Assembly (NCBI GenBank): GCA_937864265.1
Contig: CALMIR010000198.1
Span: 1 to 36,714 of the forward strand
Direction of reading: 5' to 3'
Length of the DNA stretch: 36,714 nucleotides
Origin: an uncultured Saprospirales bacterium
GTDB lineage: Bacteria > Bacteroidota > Bacteroidia > Chitinophagales > Saprospiraceae
The translations under genes and the position numbers were made by a program. Positions within the stretch are counted from its first letter, which is position 1. Each line of letters starts with the position of its first letter. Under the pieces are notes generated by a model. The model saw only the letters and a list, made by a program, of their open reading frames with translations, searched no databases and was not told the origin of the DNA. This document shows positions 15,833 to 24,608 of the stretch, one piece after another.

Positions 15833-18337
15833 ATGAAGGAAAAATTATTGGTGTTCAGCTTATTATTGTTAACATTTGGTGCTTGGGGGCAAATCCGCAT
15901 CGCAGGCCGGGTTTTAGACAAAGACACCAAAGAGGGACTGCCGTTTGCCAGTGTATTTCTGGAAGGTACGAACATGGGTACTTCCACGGATTTGGACGGC
16001 TTTTATGAATTGACTTTAACCAAATTATCCGATAGTTTGTCGGCCTCCGCTCTGGGTTATCAAACCCTCCGAAAAAAAATCAGACCAGATTCTACGGTTC
16101 TAAAAATTGATTTCCAACTCAGTTCTTCCGATTTTACGTTAAGTGAAGTAGTCGTCTATGCCGGAGAGAATCCCGCTAATCGCATTGTACGAGGCATTAT
16201 CGAGCAAAAGGAAAATAACAGTTTGGGGCATTTTAATACTTATCGTTATGAAAGCTACTCCAAAGTGGAGCTTGATTTGGAAAACATCAATCCCAAGCTG
16301 CGCAAAAACAAATTTCTACAGCCCTTTGATTTTATTTTTGAAAACATAGACAGCACGTCTGACGAAAAGCCCTTTTTGCCCGCTTACATCAATGAGGTAT
16401 TGGCCGATGTGTATTATGTAAAAAATGCTGGCCCGGAAAAACGCATCATCAAAGCCCAGCGCGCTTCTGGTGTGGACAACCAAACCATTATCGAGTTCAT
16501 CCGGCGCATCCATCAAGATTACAGCATTTACGACGATTGGATATACGTACTGGAGAAGCCATTTGTCAGCCCGTTTTCCAAATCAGGCCTGGGCTATTAT
16601 GAGTATTATATTTTGGACAGTGCCTATGTGTCGGGGGCGTGGAGCTACCAATTGAAGTTCAAGCCGAAGCGCAAACAAGAAAATACGTTTTATGGCGATT
16701 TCTGGGTTGCGGATACCTCTTTTGCGATACAGCGCGTAAATATGCGCATGAGCCCGGATGTGAATATCAACTTGGTGAGCCGGATCATCATTTATGAAGA
16801 ATTTGGACTGCATGAGGGTGCGTGGCTGCCCGTAAAGGAAAAAATGGTGGTGGATTTTACCCCTACAGAAGGGGCGCCGGGGATGATCGCCCGCCGAACG
16901 GAAACTTACCGGGATATTCAGCTCAATGAAGCCGGCGTGCGGCAGGATTATCTGGAAAAAGACCCTTTTTATGCCCTGGAGGATGTACAACAGGATGATG
17001 AGGCTTTTTGGCAAACTGTTCGCCATGAACCCCTTTCGGAAACGGAGGCCAAGGTGTATGTGATGATCGACAGCATACGAAATGTGCCTGTTTTTAAAAC
17101 TTATGTGCAGGTTTTAGAAATTATTTTCAACGGCTACTTCATCGCCGGGCCGCTGGAGTTCGGGCCTTATTCTTCTGTTTACAGCATCAATCCCATTGAA
17201 GGGCATCGTTTTAGGCTGGGGGTTCGCACCAGCAAAAATTTCAGCAAGTCTTTGCGACTGGGTGGATATTTGGCCTACGGATTATATGATGAAGCCTGGA
17301 AATACGGTTTGGAAGCCGATTGGATTGCGAAACGGAGGCCGAGGGTAGCTTTAGGGGGAGCTTATAAAAAGGACATCAGCATCAATAGTGAAAACAGCGA
17401 AGAATTTGTAGAAGGGGACTTATTTACTGGTCTTTTTCGCAGGGATCTGATTCAAAAATTGATACTGGTAGAAGAAGGCAAGCTATACTATGAACGCTAT
17501 TGGAAAAGTGGCTTTTCCAACCGGATCACTTTTCTACATCGGCGCATGGATCCTTATGGGGCAGTCACGGAAGATGGCCGGGGTTTCAATTATGCTTACC
17601 TAACTGACCCCGACGCTTTAACAGATATTGACACCACGATCAATACCACAGAACTCATCCTGAAATTGCGTTATGTCAAAGATGAAATGATTGTTGATGG
17701 CCGATTCGAACGCGCCAGCCTTGGATCCAAGCACCCGATCATAGAAATGCAATATACCCTGGGAGTGGATGGGATCTTTGGCAGTGACTACCATTACCAC
17801 AAATTTCAACTGTCTTATCGGCACTATTTCTATATCAACCCCATAGGCTGGACTTCGTATCGCTTTGGGGGAGGCAAAATATTTGGCGACCTGCCTTTCC
17901 TTTTAATGGAAGTTCATCCAGGAAATGAGGGCTTTCTCATTGGCAGAGATGTTTTTGATATGATGACCCGGTACGAATTTGCCAGCGATACCTATGGCAC
18001 CCTATTTGTAGAGCACCACTTCGATGGTTTTTTGCTCAATAAAATACCTTTGCTGAGAAAATTGGACTGGCGGTCACTGGTGTTTTTTAAATCGGCAATT
18101 GGCAGCCTGACCAACAGCAACAGGGATGCCAATCAACTCAATCTGTTTCAGCCGACAGAAGAAAATACGTTTGCAGGGTTTCGGCCGCCATCTGGCAGGC
18201 CTTATATGGAGGCGGGTATTGGTATTGAAAATATCCTGAAGGTATTCCAGTTTACCGCCATTTGGCGACTCACTTATCTGGACAACCCCCAAGCGAGCCG
18301 ATTTGGCCTACGCCTGGGGGCTGCATTTTATTTTTGA
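15833..18337 (+). CDS. DUF5686/carboxypeptidase-regulatory-like outer-membrane protein
   Basis: From the preferred ATG the protein has 834 residues and begins with a clear signal peptide (MKEKLLVFSLLLLTFGAWG). An upstream in-frame TTG at 15812 would bury it behind seven extra residues. A CarboxypepD_reg-like beta domain follows (about 20-105: RIAGRVLDKDTKEGLPFASVFLEGT ... LGYQTL, as in SusC-type transporters but with no plug domain), then the DUF5686 region and a long alternating aromatic/polar C-terminal part. The protein ends in Phe (GAAFYF), as expected for an outer-membrane beta-barrel inserted by BamA. The family is abundant in Bacteroidota and its role is not established. No partner is obvious; rnhB is divergent and infB convergent. 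Confidence 0.88.
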   Translation: MKEKLLVFSLLLLTFGAWGQIRIAGRVLDKDTKEGLPFASVFLEGTNMGTSTDLDGFYELTLTKLSDSLSASALGYQTLRKKIRPDSTVLKIDFQLSSSDFTLSEVVVYAGENPANRIVRGIIEQKENNSLGHFNTYRYESYSKVELDLENINPKLRKNKFLQPFDFIFENIDSTSDEKPFLPAYINEVLADVYYVKNAGPEKRIIKAQRASGVDNQTIIEFIRRIHQDYSIYDDWIYVLEKPFVSPFSKSGLGYYEYYILDSAYVSGAWSYQLKFKPKRKQENTFYGDFWVADTSFAIQRVNMRMSPDVNINLVSRIIIYEEFGLHEGAWLPVKEKMVVDFTPTEGAPGMIARRTETYRDIQLNEAGVRQDYLEKDPFYALEDVQQDDEAFWQTVRHEPLSETEAKVYVMIDSIRNVPVFKTYVQVLEIIFNGYFIAGPLEFGPYSSVYSINPIEGHRFRLGVRTSKNFSKSLRLGGYLAYGLYDEAWKYGLEADWIAKRRPRVALGGAYKKDISINSENSEEFVEGDLFTGLFRRDLIQKLILVEEGKLYYERYWKSGFSNRITFLHRRMDPYGAVTEDGRGFNYAYLTDPDALTDIDTTINTTELILKLRYVKDEMIVDGRFERASLGSKHPIIEMQYTLGVDGIFGSDYHYHKFQLSYRHYFYINPIGWTSYRFGGGKIFGDLPFLLMEVHPGNEGFLIGRDVFDMMTRYEFASDTYGTLFVEHHFDGFLLNKIPLLRKLDWRSLVFFKSAIGSLTNSNRDANQLNLFQPTEENTFAGFRPPSGRPYMEAGIGIENILKVFQFTAIWRLTYLDNPQASRFGLRLGAAFYF

Positions 18338-18366
18338 TCCTTGCGCATTGTGCGCTTGGACAATAT

Positions 18367-21300
18367 TTACGCGAGGGTCTGCTTGATTTCAATAACTTCA
18401 AACACTTCAATCGTATCACCTACTTTGATGTCATTGAAGTTTTTGATAGACAAACCGCATTCCATACCAGATTTCACCTCTTTGGCGTCCTCTTTGAAAC
18501 GTTTCAGCGAGGAAATTTCGGCGGACTGGCCTTCCCGAGCTGGGTAAATAACGATGCCGTCCCTTACCAAGCGGATATTGGAGTTTCGGTTGATTTTGCC
18601 TTCCTGTACAAAACAACCGGCCACTGTTCCCACTTTGCTGATTTTGAAAATATCGCGTATTTCCACGAGACCCACCACTTTTTCTTCTTTGGTAGGCTCC
18701 AGCATCCCCTCGATGGCTGCGCGAACTTCTCCGATAGCTTCGTAGATAATGGAGTAAGTCTTGATTTGAACACCCTCTTTTTCGGCTAGTTTACGAGCAT
18801 TCATGGAAGGACGAACCTGGAAGCCGATGATGATGGCATCTGAAGCAGAGGCCAAAAGCACGTCTGATTCCACAATCTGGCCAACCGCCTTGTGAATAAC
18901 ATTCACTTGTACAGATTCGATGGATTGTTTGATGAGCGAATCGGACAAAGCTTCGATTGATCCATCCACGTCCCCTTTAACGATCAGGTTCAACTCTTTG
19001 AAGTTGCCCAATGCCAAGCGACGTCCAATTTCATCTAAGCTAATACGCTTGGTTGCTCTGGTGGCCTGTTCCCGGGAAATCTGAGCCCGTTTAGCCGCAA
19101 TTTGACGAGCTTCCTGCTCGTTTTCTATGACTTTAAAGCGTTCCCCGGCCTGTGGCGCACCGCCTAGCCCCAATACCAAAACAGGTGCAGAAGGGCCGGC
19201 TTCTTTGACCCGCTGCCCACGTTCATTGAACATGGCCTTAACCTTGCCGGAATATTCGCCGGAAACGATGGCATCGCCAATGTGTAAGGTGCCGTTCTGA
19301 ACCAATGTTTTCGTGACATAGCCACGGCCTTTGTCCAGAGAAGCTTCCAATACAGTTCCCAAGGCCAAGCGATTGGGGTTGGCTTGTAATTCTAGAATTT
19401 CTGCTTCCAGCAATATTTTTTCCAACAATTCTTCAATACCTAGCCCCGTTTTTGCGGAAATATCTTGGGATTGGTATTTGCCCCCCCAAGCTTCCACCAG
19501 GAAATTCATAGATGCCAACTCCTGCTTTATTTTCTCAGGTTGTGCACCGGGTTTATCAATTTTGTTGATGGCAAACACGATGGGCACTTCTGCGGCCTGA
19601 GCGTGGCTAATTGCTTCTCGCGTTTGGGGCATGATGCTGTCATCCGCCGCGATGATAATGACGGCAATATCCGTTACTTTAGCACCCCGTGCACGCATGG
19701 CTGTAAAGGCTTCGTGACCAGGTGTATCGAGGAAGGTGATTTTTTTAGCATCGGGTCCTACCAATACTTCATAGGCACCGATGTGTTGGGTAATACCCCC
19801 GGCTTCCCCTTCCACCACATTTGCACTACGGATATAATCGAGCAAGGAGGTTTTACCGTGATCCACGTGACCCATCACTGTGACGATCGGAGCACGGGGT
19901 TTCAGATCAATTGGATCATCCACTTCTTCTTCCACTTCTTCCGTTTGCTCCTCTACGCTGATGAATTCTACTTCATGGTCAAACTCAGAAGCTACCAATT
20001 CTATGATCTCAGCATCGAGACGCTGGTTGATAGAAACGATAATGCCTAAGTTGAGGCAGGTCATGATCACATCGGTTACCGGAACATCCATCAAATTGGC
20101 CAACTCCTGCACGGAAACAAATTCGGTAAGCTGTAATTTACCGGTTTCCTGTTCCTGTTCCCGCAACTCCTGGCGCTCCTTCAAGCGTTCGCGGTTATCC
20201 CGGCGCAGTTTTTGTCTTTTCTTTTTGCCGCCGCCAGACATACGGGCCATCGTGGCCTTGATCTTTTCTTCTATCTCGCGGTTTGATATTTCTCGTTCCT
20301 CCTCTTCGGTTTTTCTTCTTTGTGGATTATTTCCTCCAGTGGGGGGTGCTGAACGATTGCCTTGATTTTGATTTTGATTATTTTGCTGGTTCGGACCTTT
20401 TTCCGTTCCAACAACCTTTTTGCGTTTTCTTTTGCGCTTTTTCCGGAGTTGTTCTTCGGTTTCTCCCTTGTTGGGCTGTTGATTTTGAGTGGGCGGTGTA
20501 CCAGGTGCAGCTTTTTTGGCAGCGCCATCTTCTACTTTTGCATTTTGCTCTGCCGGGCTGGTTTTTTTGTCATCTCGCTTGAAGGCACCGCTACCAGGAG
20601 TCGTATTGGGGTTATTGCCTTGAGGCCCGCCTTTTTTCTTTTTCTTTTTGGGTTTTTCAAATCGATCGGTATCAATTTTACCCAAAATTTTTAGTCCCCT
20701 CAGCTCCGGTGTTTTTGAGCGGTGCATGATTTCACCCTCTACTGGCGGGGCTTGGTCAGTAGCTTGCTGTTGCTTTGCAGCTTCTTCCACTCGATTTACA
20801 GGAATTGGTGGTATTTTATCCTGGTCTGATTTCTCTTCCGCAGGTGGCGGCGGCGGCGTAGGTATTTGTTGTGCTTTTTTCGGTTCTTCCGGTTCATGTT
20901 CTACAGGCGCGGGAACGTCGGCAGGTTGGATTTCCGGTGTTTGTTCTTTAGGGGCAGGAGCATTGGCTATCGGCTTTGGCGGCTCTGCTTGTTCTTCCAC
21001 TTTTTTTTGAGGGCGCAACCGCGAGCTCAGGTCGATTTTTCCAACTACTTTTAGTTTAATTTCATTTTTCTCAGAAGCACTTTCTTCTTGGTGTTGATCG
21101 ACAGTAGCAGGTACATGCTCTTCTGCGTCAACCTCTTTTTTGGGCAAATCGCTTTCAACTTTTGGGGTAGAAAAACTGAATTTACCGCCGACCTCTTTTT
21201 TAACCTGGGTCACAGGTCGCGTACCAATAACGAGTTGGTCGGCTTGTTCTTTGATAGCAATAGACTTTTGAAATTCCCGGAGTAACTCATCGTACATTTC

Positions 21301-21420
21301 ATCCGTCACCTTAGCTGTTGGCTTGTTCTCTATATCATAGCCTTTACTGCTGAGGTGATCGACGATGGTCGTAGTTCCCACGTTCAATTCTTTTGCTATC
21401 TTTACTAAACGTCTCTCCAT
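18367..21420 (-). CDS. infB: Translation initiation factor IF-2
   Basis: The 1017-residue GTPase delivers initiator fMet-tRNA to the 30S subunit. The N-terminal IF2_N-type helix region ([20 protein letters not shown], residues 3-22) is followed by a very long, low-complexity Pro/Glu/Lys/Gln-rich linker (about 70-400), including a lysine run near 260 and Gln/Asn-rich stretches. A second IF2_N lies around 430-480. The G domain has [12 protein letters not shown] (G1, about 517), [15 protein letters not shown] (G3) and NKID (G4). The EF-Tu-like domain II, IF2 domain III and C-terminal tRNA-binding domain follow, ending in [17 protein letters not shown]. It is the last gene of rimP-nusA-infB, separated from nusA by an unusual 492-bp spacer with its own candidate promoter. 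Confidence 0.97.
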   Translation of the reverse strand: MERRLVKIAKELNVGTTTIVDHLSSKGYDIENKPTAKVTDEMYDELLREFQKSIAIKEQADQLVIGTRPVTQVKKEVGGKFSFSTPKVESDLPKKEVDAEEHVPATVDQHQEESASEKNEIKLKVVGKIDLSSRLRPQKKVEEQAEPPKPIANAPAPKEQTPEIQPADVPAPVEHEPEEPKKAQQIPTPPPPPAEEKSDQDKIPPIPVNRVEEAAKQQQATDQAPPVEGEIMHRSKTPELRGLKILGKIDTDRFEKPKKKKKKGGPQGNNPNTTPGSGAFKRDDKKTSPAEQNAKVEDGAAKKAAPGTPPTQNQQPNKGETEEQLRKKRKRKRKKVVGTEKGPNQQNNQNQNQGNRSAPPTGGNNPQRRKTEEEEREISNREIEEKIKATMARMSGGGKKKRQKLRRDNRERLKERQELREQEQETGKLQLTEFVSVQELANLMDVPVTDVIMTCLNLGIIVSINQRLDAEIIELVASEFDHEVEFISVEEQTEEVEEEVDDPIDLKPRAPIVTVMGHVDHGKTSLLDYIRSANVVEGEAGGITQHIGAYEVLVGPDAKKITFLDTPGHEAFTAMRARGAKVTDIAVIIIAADDSIMPQTREAISHAQAAEVPIVFAINKIDKPGAQPEKIKQELASMNFLVEAWGGKYQSQDISAKTGLGIEELLEKILLEAEILELQANPNRLALGTVLEASLDKGRGYVTKTLVQNGTLHIGDAIVSGEYSGKVKAMFNERGQRVKEAGPSAPVLVLGLGGAPQAGERFKVIENEQEARQIAAKRAQISREQATRATKRISLDEIGRRLALGNFKELNLIVKGDVDGSIEALSDSLIKQSIESVQVNVIHKAVGQIVESDVLLASASDAIIIGFQVRPSMNARKLAEKEGVQIKTYSIIYEAIGEVRAAIEGMLEPTKEEKVVGLVEIRDIFKISKVGTVAGCFVQEGKINRNSNIRLVRDGIVIYPAREGQSAEISSLKRFKEDAKEVKSGMECGLSIKNFNDIKVGDTIEVFEVIEIKQTLA

Positions 21421-21642
21421 TATGCTGATTTAGACTTACGCATTGAAAAGGCAGAGAATAGCATGAAAGTTCCTTACATATCGAATATCTTTTTAAGTGA
21501 TGAAAAAAAGATAAACCGCTAAAAGCTGCTGCCCAGGTTTTTTTGATGGTTATTAAATGTTGATTCTTTGAGTATCTGCATGACTTTTGTTAAGTCTTTT
21601 ACAAATAACTGGCCAAAGAAGCTCAATTATTAAAAAACGATG

Positions 21643-21671
21643 CAAAGATAAGAGGTTTTACGGTCTAACAA
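21643..21671 (-). promoter_or_regulatory. Candidate Bacteroidota promoter for infB
   Basis: Reading the minus strand, TTG (21671-21669) is followed by 18 nt and TATCTTTG (21650-21643). This matches the -33 TTG / -7 TAnnTTTG arrangement of Bacteroidota promoters. It points towards infB, with a leader of about 215 nt, so infB may be expressed independently of nusA. Confidence 0.6.
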
Positions 21672-21780
21672 GAAGAAAATACTCAAAATGCCGCTTTACC
21701 TGGTCGCTATTGTAGCAAAAAAAGCGAACCGGGCAAAGGTTTCGTGGTTCTTTGACAATTCTTGTGATTTGAAGCAATGC

Positions 21781-21826
21781 CGTACTTAAAGCAGGTTTAA
21801 GGATAAACAAACCTGCTTTAAGTACG
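21781..21826. repeat. Perfect 18-bp inverted repeat between nusA and infB
   Basis: CGTACTTAAAGCAGGTTT at 21781-21798 is the exact reverse complement of 21809-21826, with a 10-nt loop. It starts 87 nt after the nusA stop on the minus strand. There is no immediate T tract in either direction, so a classical intrinsic terminator is not shown. An mRNA-stabilising or processing stem, or a small palindromic element, is equally possible. Confidence 0.85.
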
Positions 21827-21912
21827 ACAATCGAAAAGCATCTCTCCTTTCAGTCGGTATGCTTTTTACCAAGTCTTTTTCCACAAAAATTGCCAAAGAA
21901 CGGGCCTTGTTT

Positions 21913-23148
21913 CTAATCTTCTTCAAATTCTGAAGCCAGAATACGCAAAACTTCATCTACCGTTTCTTCTTCCAGATCGGTACGGCGCAACAATTCATCT
22001 TTGCTCAATTCCAAGACGTTTCTGGCGGTATCACAGCCGATGGATTTCAGGGCATCAATCACCCAATCCTCTAATTCATCGCGGAATTCATCCAGTTCCA
22101 CATCATCAATCTCCACTTCATTGTTGCGGTAAACGTCAATTTCAAATCCAGTCAACTTGCTGGCCAGCTTGATATTGGTTCCCCCTTTGCCAATGGCCAA
22201 GGAAACCTGATCGGGCTCTAGAAATACATTAGCGCTTTTGCTGTTTACGTCCATGTTGATAGACGAAACCTTAGCTGGAGTCAAAGCCCGTTGAATATAT
22301 AAGCTCAGGTTATTGGTATAGTTGACAATATCGATGTTTTCGTTGCGCAATTCCCGCACGATACCGTGGATACGAGAACCTTTCATACCCACACAAGCGC
22401 CTACCGGATCAATCCGGTCATCGTAGGATTCTACCGCCACTTTGGCCCGTTCGCCGGGTATGCGGACGATGTTTTTCACGGTGATCAAACCGTCTTCTAT
22501 TTCAGGAACTTCCTGTTCTAGCAGTTTTTCCAAGAACAAATTATCCGTTCTAGACATGACCACGACAGGAGTGTTGTTGCGCATTTCTACCCGCTTGATC
22601 ACTCCTTTCACTATATCGCCTTTCCGGTAAAAATCGCCTTTGATCATTTCTGTTCGGGGCAGGATTACCTCATTGCCTGTTGCGTCGTCCAAAACCAGTA
22701 ATTCACGCTTGAGTATTTGATGTACTTCCCCAACGACCACATCGCCGACACGATCAAAATAGCGTTTGTATATTTCGTCTTTTTCCAGCTCCATAATTCT
22801 GGAAATCAGCGTTTGGCGGGCAGCCATGATGGCCCTGCGGCCAAAGTCTTCCAGAAAAAGCTGTTCATAACATTCCTCCCCGATTTCATAGTCTTCATCG
22901 ATTGCCAGTGCCTCAGAAATAGACACTTGGCTTCTGTCATCGGTTACTTCACCGTCGGGTACAATTTCGCGTACCCGCCATAGTTCCAAGTCTCCCTTCG
23001 TTGTGTTTACAATAACATCAAAGTTTTCATCCGAACCGTATTTTTTACGTATCAGCGTACGAAATACATCCTCCAAAACTCGCACCATCGTAGGACGGTC
23101 GATGTTTTTTCCCATTTTAAATTCGCTGAAGGTATCTACCAGATTCAT
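21913..23148 (-). CDS. nusA: Transcription termination/antitermination factor NusA
   Basis: The 411-residue protein binds RNA polymerase and nascent RNA, modulating pausing, termination and antitermination. The N-terminal RNAP-binding domain (1 to about 125; EFKMGKNIDRPTMVRVLEDVFRTLIRKKYG) is followed by an S1 domain (about 135-200), KH1 (VGACVGMKGSRI, GMKG at about 254-257) and KH2 (LAIGKGGTNIKLASKLTG, GKGG at 320-323). The acidic C-terminal tail (about 350-411) includes one helix-hairpin-helix-like unit (VLELSKDELLRRTDLEEETVDEV). It lacks the two long acidic repeats of E. coli NusA, which is normal for Bacteroidota. The start lies 10 bp after the rimP stop, so the two are co-transcribed. 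Confidence 0.97.
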   Translation of the reverse strand: MNLVDTFSEFKMGKNIDRPTMVRVLEDVFRTLIRKKYGSDENFDVIVNTTKGDLELWRVREIVPDGEVTDDRSQVSISEALAIDEDYEIGEECYEQLFLEDFGRRAIMAARQTLISRIMELEKDEIYKRYFDRVGDVVVGEVHQILKRELLVLDDATGNEVILPRTEMIKGDFYRKGDIVKGVIKRVEMRNNTPVVVMSRTDNLFLEKLLEQEVPEIEDGLITVKNIVRIPGERAKVAVESYDDRIDPVGACVGMKGSRIHGIVRELRNENIDIVNYTNNLSLYIQRALTPAKVSSINMDVNSKSANVFLEPDQVSLAIGKGGTNIKLASKLTGFEIDVYRNNEVEIDDVELDEFRDELEDWVIDALKSIGCDTARNVLELSKDELLRRTDLEEETVDEVLRILASEFEED

Positions 23149-23158
23149 GGCTCATGTT

Positions 23159-23632
23159 TTAAAATGATATTTTTACAATGGTTTTATTAATCAGGCTGAA
23201 AGGAATTTCCGTTTCCAACACTTGCGTTTTTTTGCGGTTCCCTTCCTTAACCCGCACTTTTTCTTCCAAAACGATGCCCTCTTCATTCGATCGAAGCAAG
23301 ATGCCTTCCTTGAGCGTACCGTCTTCCAGCCGAACTTCGATTTTACGGCCAATATTTTTAGCGTACTGGCGCGAAAGCTTCAGCGGGCGACCAACGCCTG
23401 GAGAAGAAACATCCAACATGTATTTGTCTCCCAACCAAAGGTTTTCATCCAGATGTTTTTCCAGATAACGGCTGACTTTATGGCATTTTTCGAAAGTAAT
23501 GCCCGAATCGCTGTCAATGAAGACCTCTAGTTTGTTACCTGGCAATAACTTGAGTTCGATAAGAAAGCAATCTGTAAATTCTGCTTCTTGAAACTTAAGC
23601 TCTAAAAGGTTGGCGATTTGTGCTTCTATCAC
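23159..23632 (-). CDS. rimP: Ribosome maturation factor RimP
   Basis: RimP helps assemble the 30S subunit and characteristically precedes nusA. The pattern ELKLLPGNKLEVFIDSDSGITFEKCHKVSRYLEKHLDE followed by YMLDVSSPGVGRPLKLSRQYAKNIGRKIEVRLEDG is diagnostic. The GTG at 23632 gives 157 residues beginning (M)IEAQIANLLELKF, a normal length. An upstream in-frame TTG at 23653 would add seven residues, but it lies within the T tract of a terminator-like hairpin in the leader, so it is less likely. An ATG start is not available. The C-terminal SH3-like domain ends at SLINKTIVKISF. It is first in the operon with nusA, 10 bp before that gene. Confidence 0.93.
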   Translation of the reverse strand: MIEAQIANLLELKFQEAEFTDCFLIELKLLPGNKLEVFIDSDSGITFEKCHKVSRYLEKHLDENLWLGDKYMLDVSSPGVGRPLKLSRQYAKNIGRKIEVRLEDGTLKEGILLRSNEEGIVLEEKVRVKEGNRKKTQVLETEIPFSLINKTIVKISF

Positions 23633-23653
23633 TATAACGGCCTGCTTGGACAA

Positions 23654-23682
23654 TAAAAAGAGGGAACCGTTGGGTTCCCTCT
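23654..23682 (-). terminator. Terminator-like hairpin in the rimP-nusA leader (possible attenuator)
   Basis: On the minus strand AGAGGGAACC (complement of 23673-23682) pairs perfectly over 10 bp with GGTTCCCTCT (complement of 23659-23668) around a CAAC loop. It is followed directly by TTTTATTG. It sits between the candidate promoter and the rimP start, in a leader of only about 65 nt, so read-through would be needed to express the operon. That suggests attenuation. Confidence 0.7.
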
Positions 23683-23704
23683 ATCGGATTTTTCATTTGC
23701 TTCT

Positions 23705-23737
23705 GCAAAAGTAAGTTATTTTTGCGAATAAAACAAA
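23705..23737 (-). promoter_or_regulatory. Bacteroidota promoter of the rimP-nusA operon
   Basis: On the minus strand TTTG (23737-23734) is followed by 20 nt and TACTTTTG (23713-23706) with a C next, fitting the -33 TTTG / -7 TAnnTTTG consensus closely. Transcription would start near 23698, about 15 nt before the leader hairpin. Confidence 0.7.
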
Positions 23738-23921
23738 TTTCGTTCTCAGACAATTTTTGCGAGTACGTTTTGGAAGAGAGTAGCGCTATTTTTATCGCTT
23801 GCATCAGAATGCAAGAATTGTCCCAAAACGAGTTTAAAAAAACTTTAACGCCCTGAAACTGTTCCACGATCAATACTTTGCGTCAAAATGGCGTTGTAAT
23901 CACGAAACAAAAAAAAGAAAG

Positions 23922-24608
23922 ATGAAAAACTGCTGGATGGCTGTTCTTTTGGTGCTGCTGGGCACGGCTGTTTATGGTCAAAAAACCACTTTTTCCTCCG
24001 CTCAGGACTCCGATCCTGCGGCTAAGGCATTACTGGATAAAGTGCGCCAAAAATACACGGCTTATAAATCCCTCACGGCTGAATTTACAGTTGATATGGA
24101 ATTCCCGGATACCCCTAAGGAGACTCAAAAAGGCAAAATGCACAAAGAAGGCGCCAAATATCGAGTAAGCGTTTCCGGCCAAGAGGTGATCTGTGATGGC
24201 TCCACCATTTGGATGATCTTCCCGCAAAACAAAGAGGTACAAATTTCTAATATACCCGATGAGGACGAGATGGGCGATAATATCCTGACCCCGGATGCCT
24301 TGCTTAGCTTTTACGATAAAGGCCAATTTGCCTATACCATCACCAACGAATACAAAGATGCTACTGGCCGACAGATTCAGGAAATCGAGTTCAAGCCCTT
24401 GGACAAAAATGCCGATTACTCTAAGCTTCGCATGGCTGTTGTCAAAAGTACGGCTGAAGTGGTGAGCGTGAAAGCTTTCGGCAAAGACGGCTCTAAATAT
24501 ACCCTGACAATGACCAAATTATTACCCGATCGCACCTTTGAAACGGGTTTCTTTGTGTTTAATAAAGCCCAGTATCCGGGCTATTATATAGAGGATCTGC
24601 GCGACTAG
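23922..24608 (+). CDS. LolA-like outer-membrane lipoprotein carrier protein
   Basis: The 228-residue protein begins with a signal peptide (MKNCWMAVLLVLLGTAVYG) and continues with the LolA beta-barrel: DPAAKALLDKVRQKYTAYKSLTAEFTVDM near the start, KGKMHKEGAKYRV, EVICDGSTIWMIFPQNKEVQI, and the closing TFETGFFVFNKAQYPGYYIEDLR. LolA carries lipoproteins across the periplasm from the inner membrane to the outer-membrane acceptor. Bacteroidota have several LolA-type paralogues, so the exact role is inferred. The C-terminus is conserved up to LR, so the stop is credible. Even so, its last 28 codons are antisense to the end of the CHAT gene. Confidence 0.9.
   Translation: MKNCWMAVLLVLLGTAVYGQKTTFSSAQDSDPAAKALLDKVRQKYTAYKSLTAEFTVDMEFPDTPKETQKGKMHKEGAKYRVSVSGQEVICDGSTIWMIFPQNKEVQISNIPDEDEMGDNILTPDALLSFYDKGQFAYTITNEYKDATGRQIQEIEFKPLDKNADYSKLRMAVVKSTAEVVSVKAFGKDGSKYTLTMTKLLPDRTFETGFFVFNKAQYPGYYIEDLRD

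Larger units (their letters stand above)
21421..21912. other. Long nusA-infB spacer, no gene seen
   Basis: I see no convincing coding frame or RNA gene in these 492 bp. The region is AT-rich and holds a perfect 18-bp inverted repeat (21781-21826) and a candidate minus-strand promoter (21643-21671). That leaves an infB leader of about 215 nt. Confidence 0.6.

Noticed and set aside
18343-18355. Small GCGCA/TGCGC hairpin between the DUF5686 gene and infB
   Set aside because: The stem is only 5 bp with no T tract in either direction, so it is not convincing as a terminator.
19465-20365. Plus-strand frames opposite infB (161-194 residues)
   Set aside because: They are antisense to conserved IF-2 sequence and consist of biased Ser/Phe/Arg composition expected from the complement of a Glu/Lys-rich gene.
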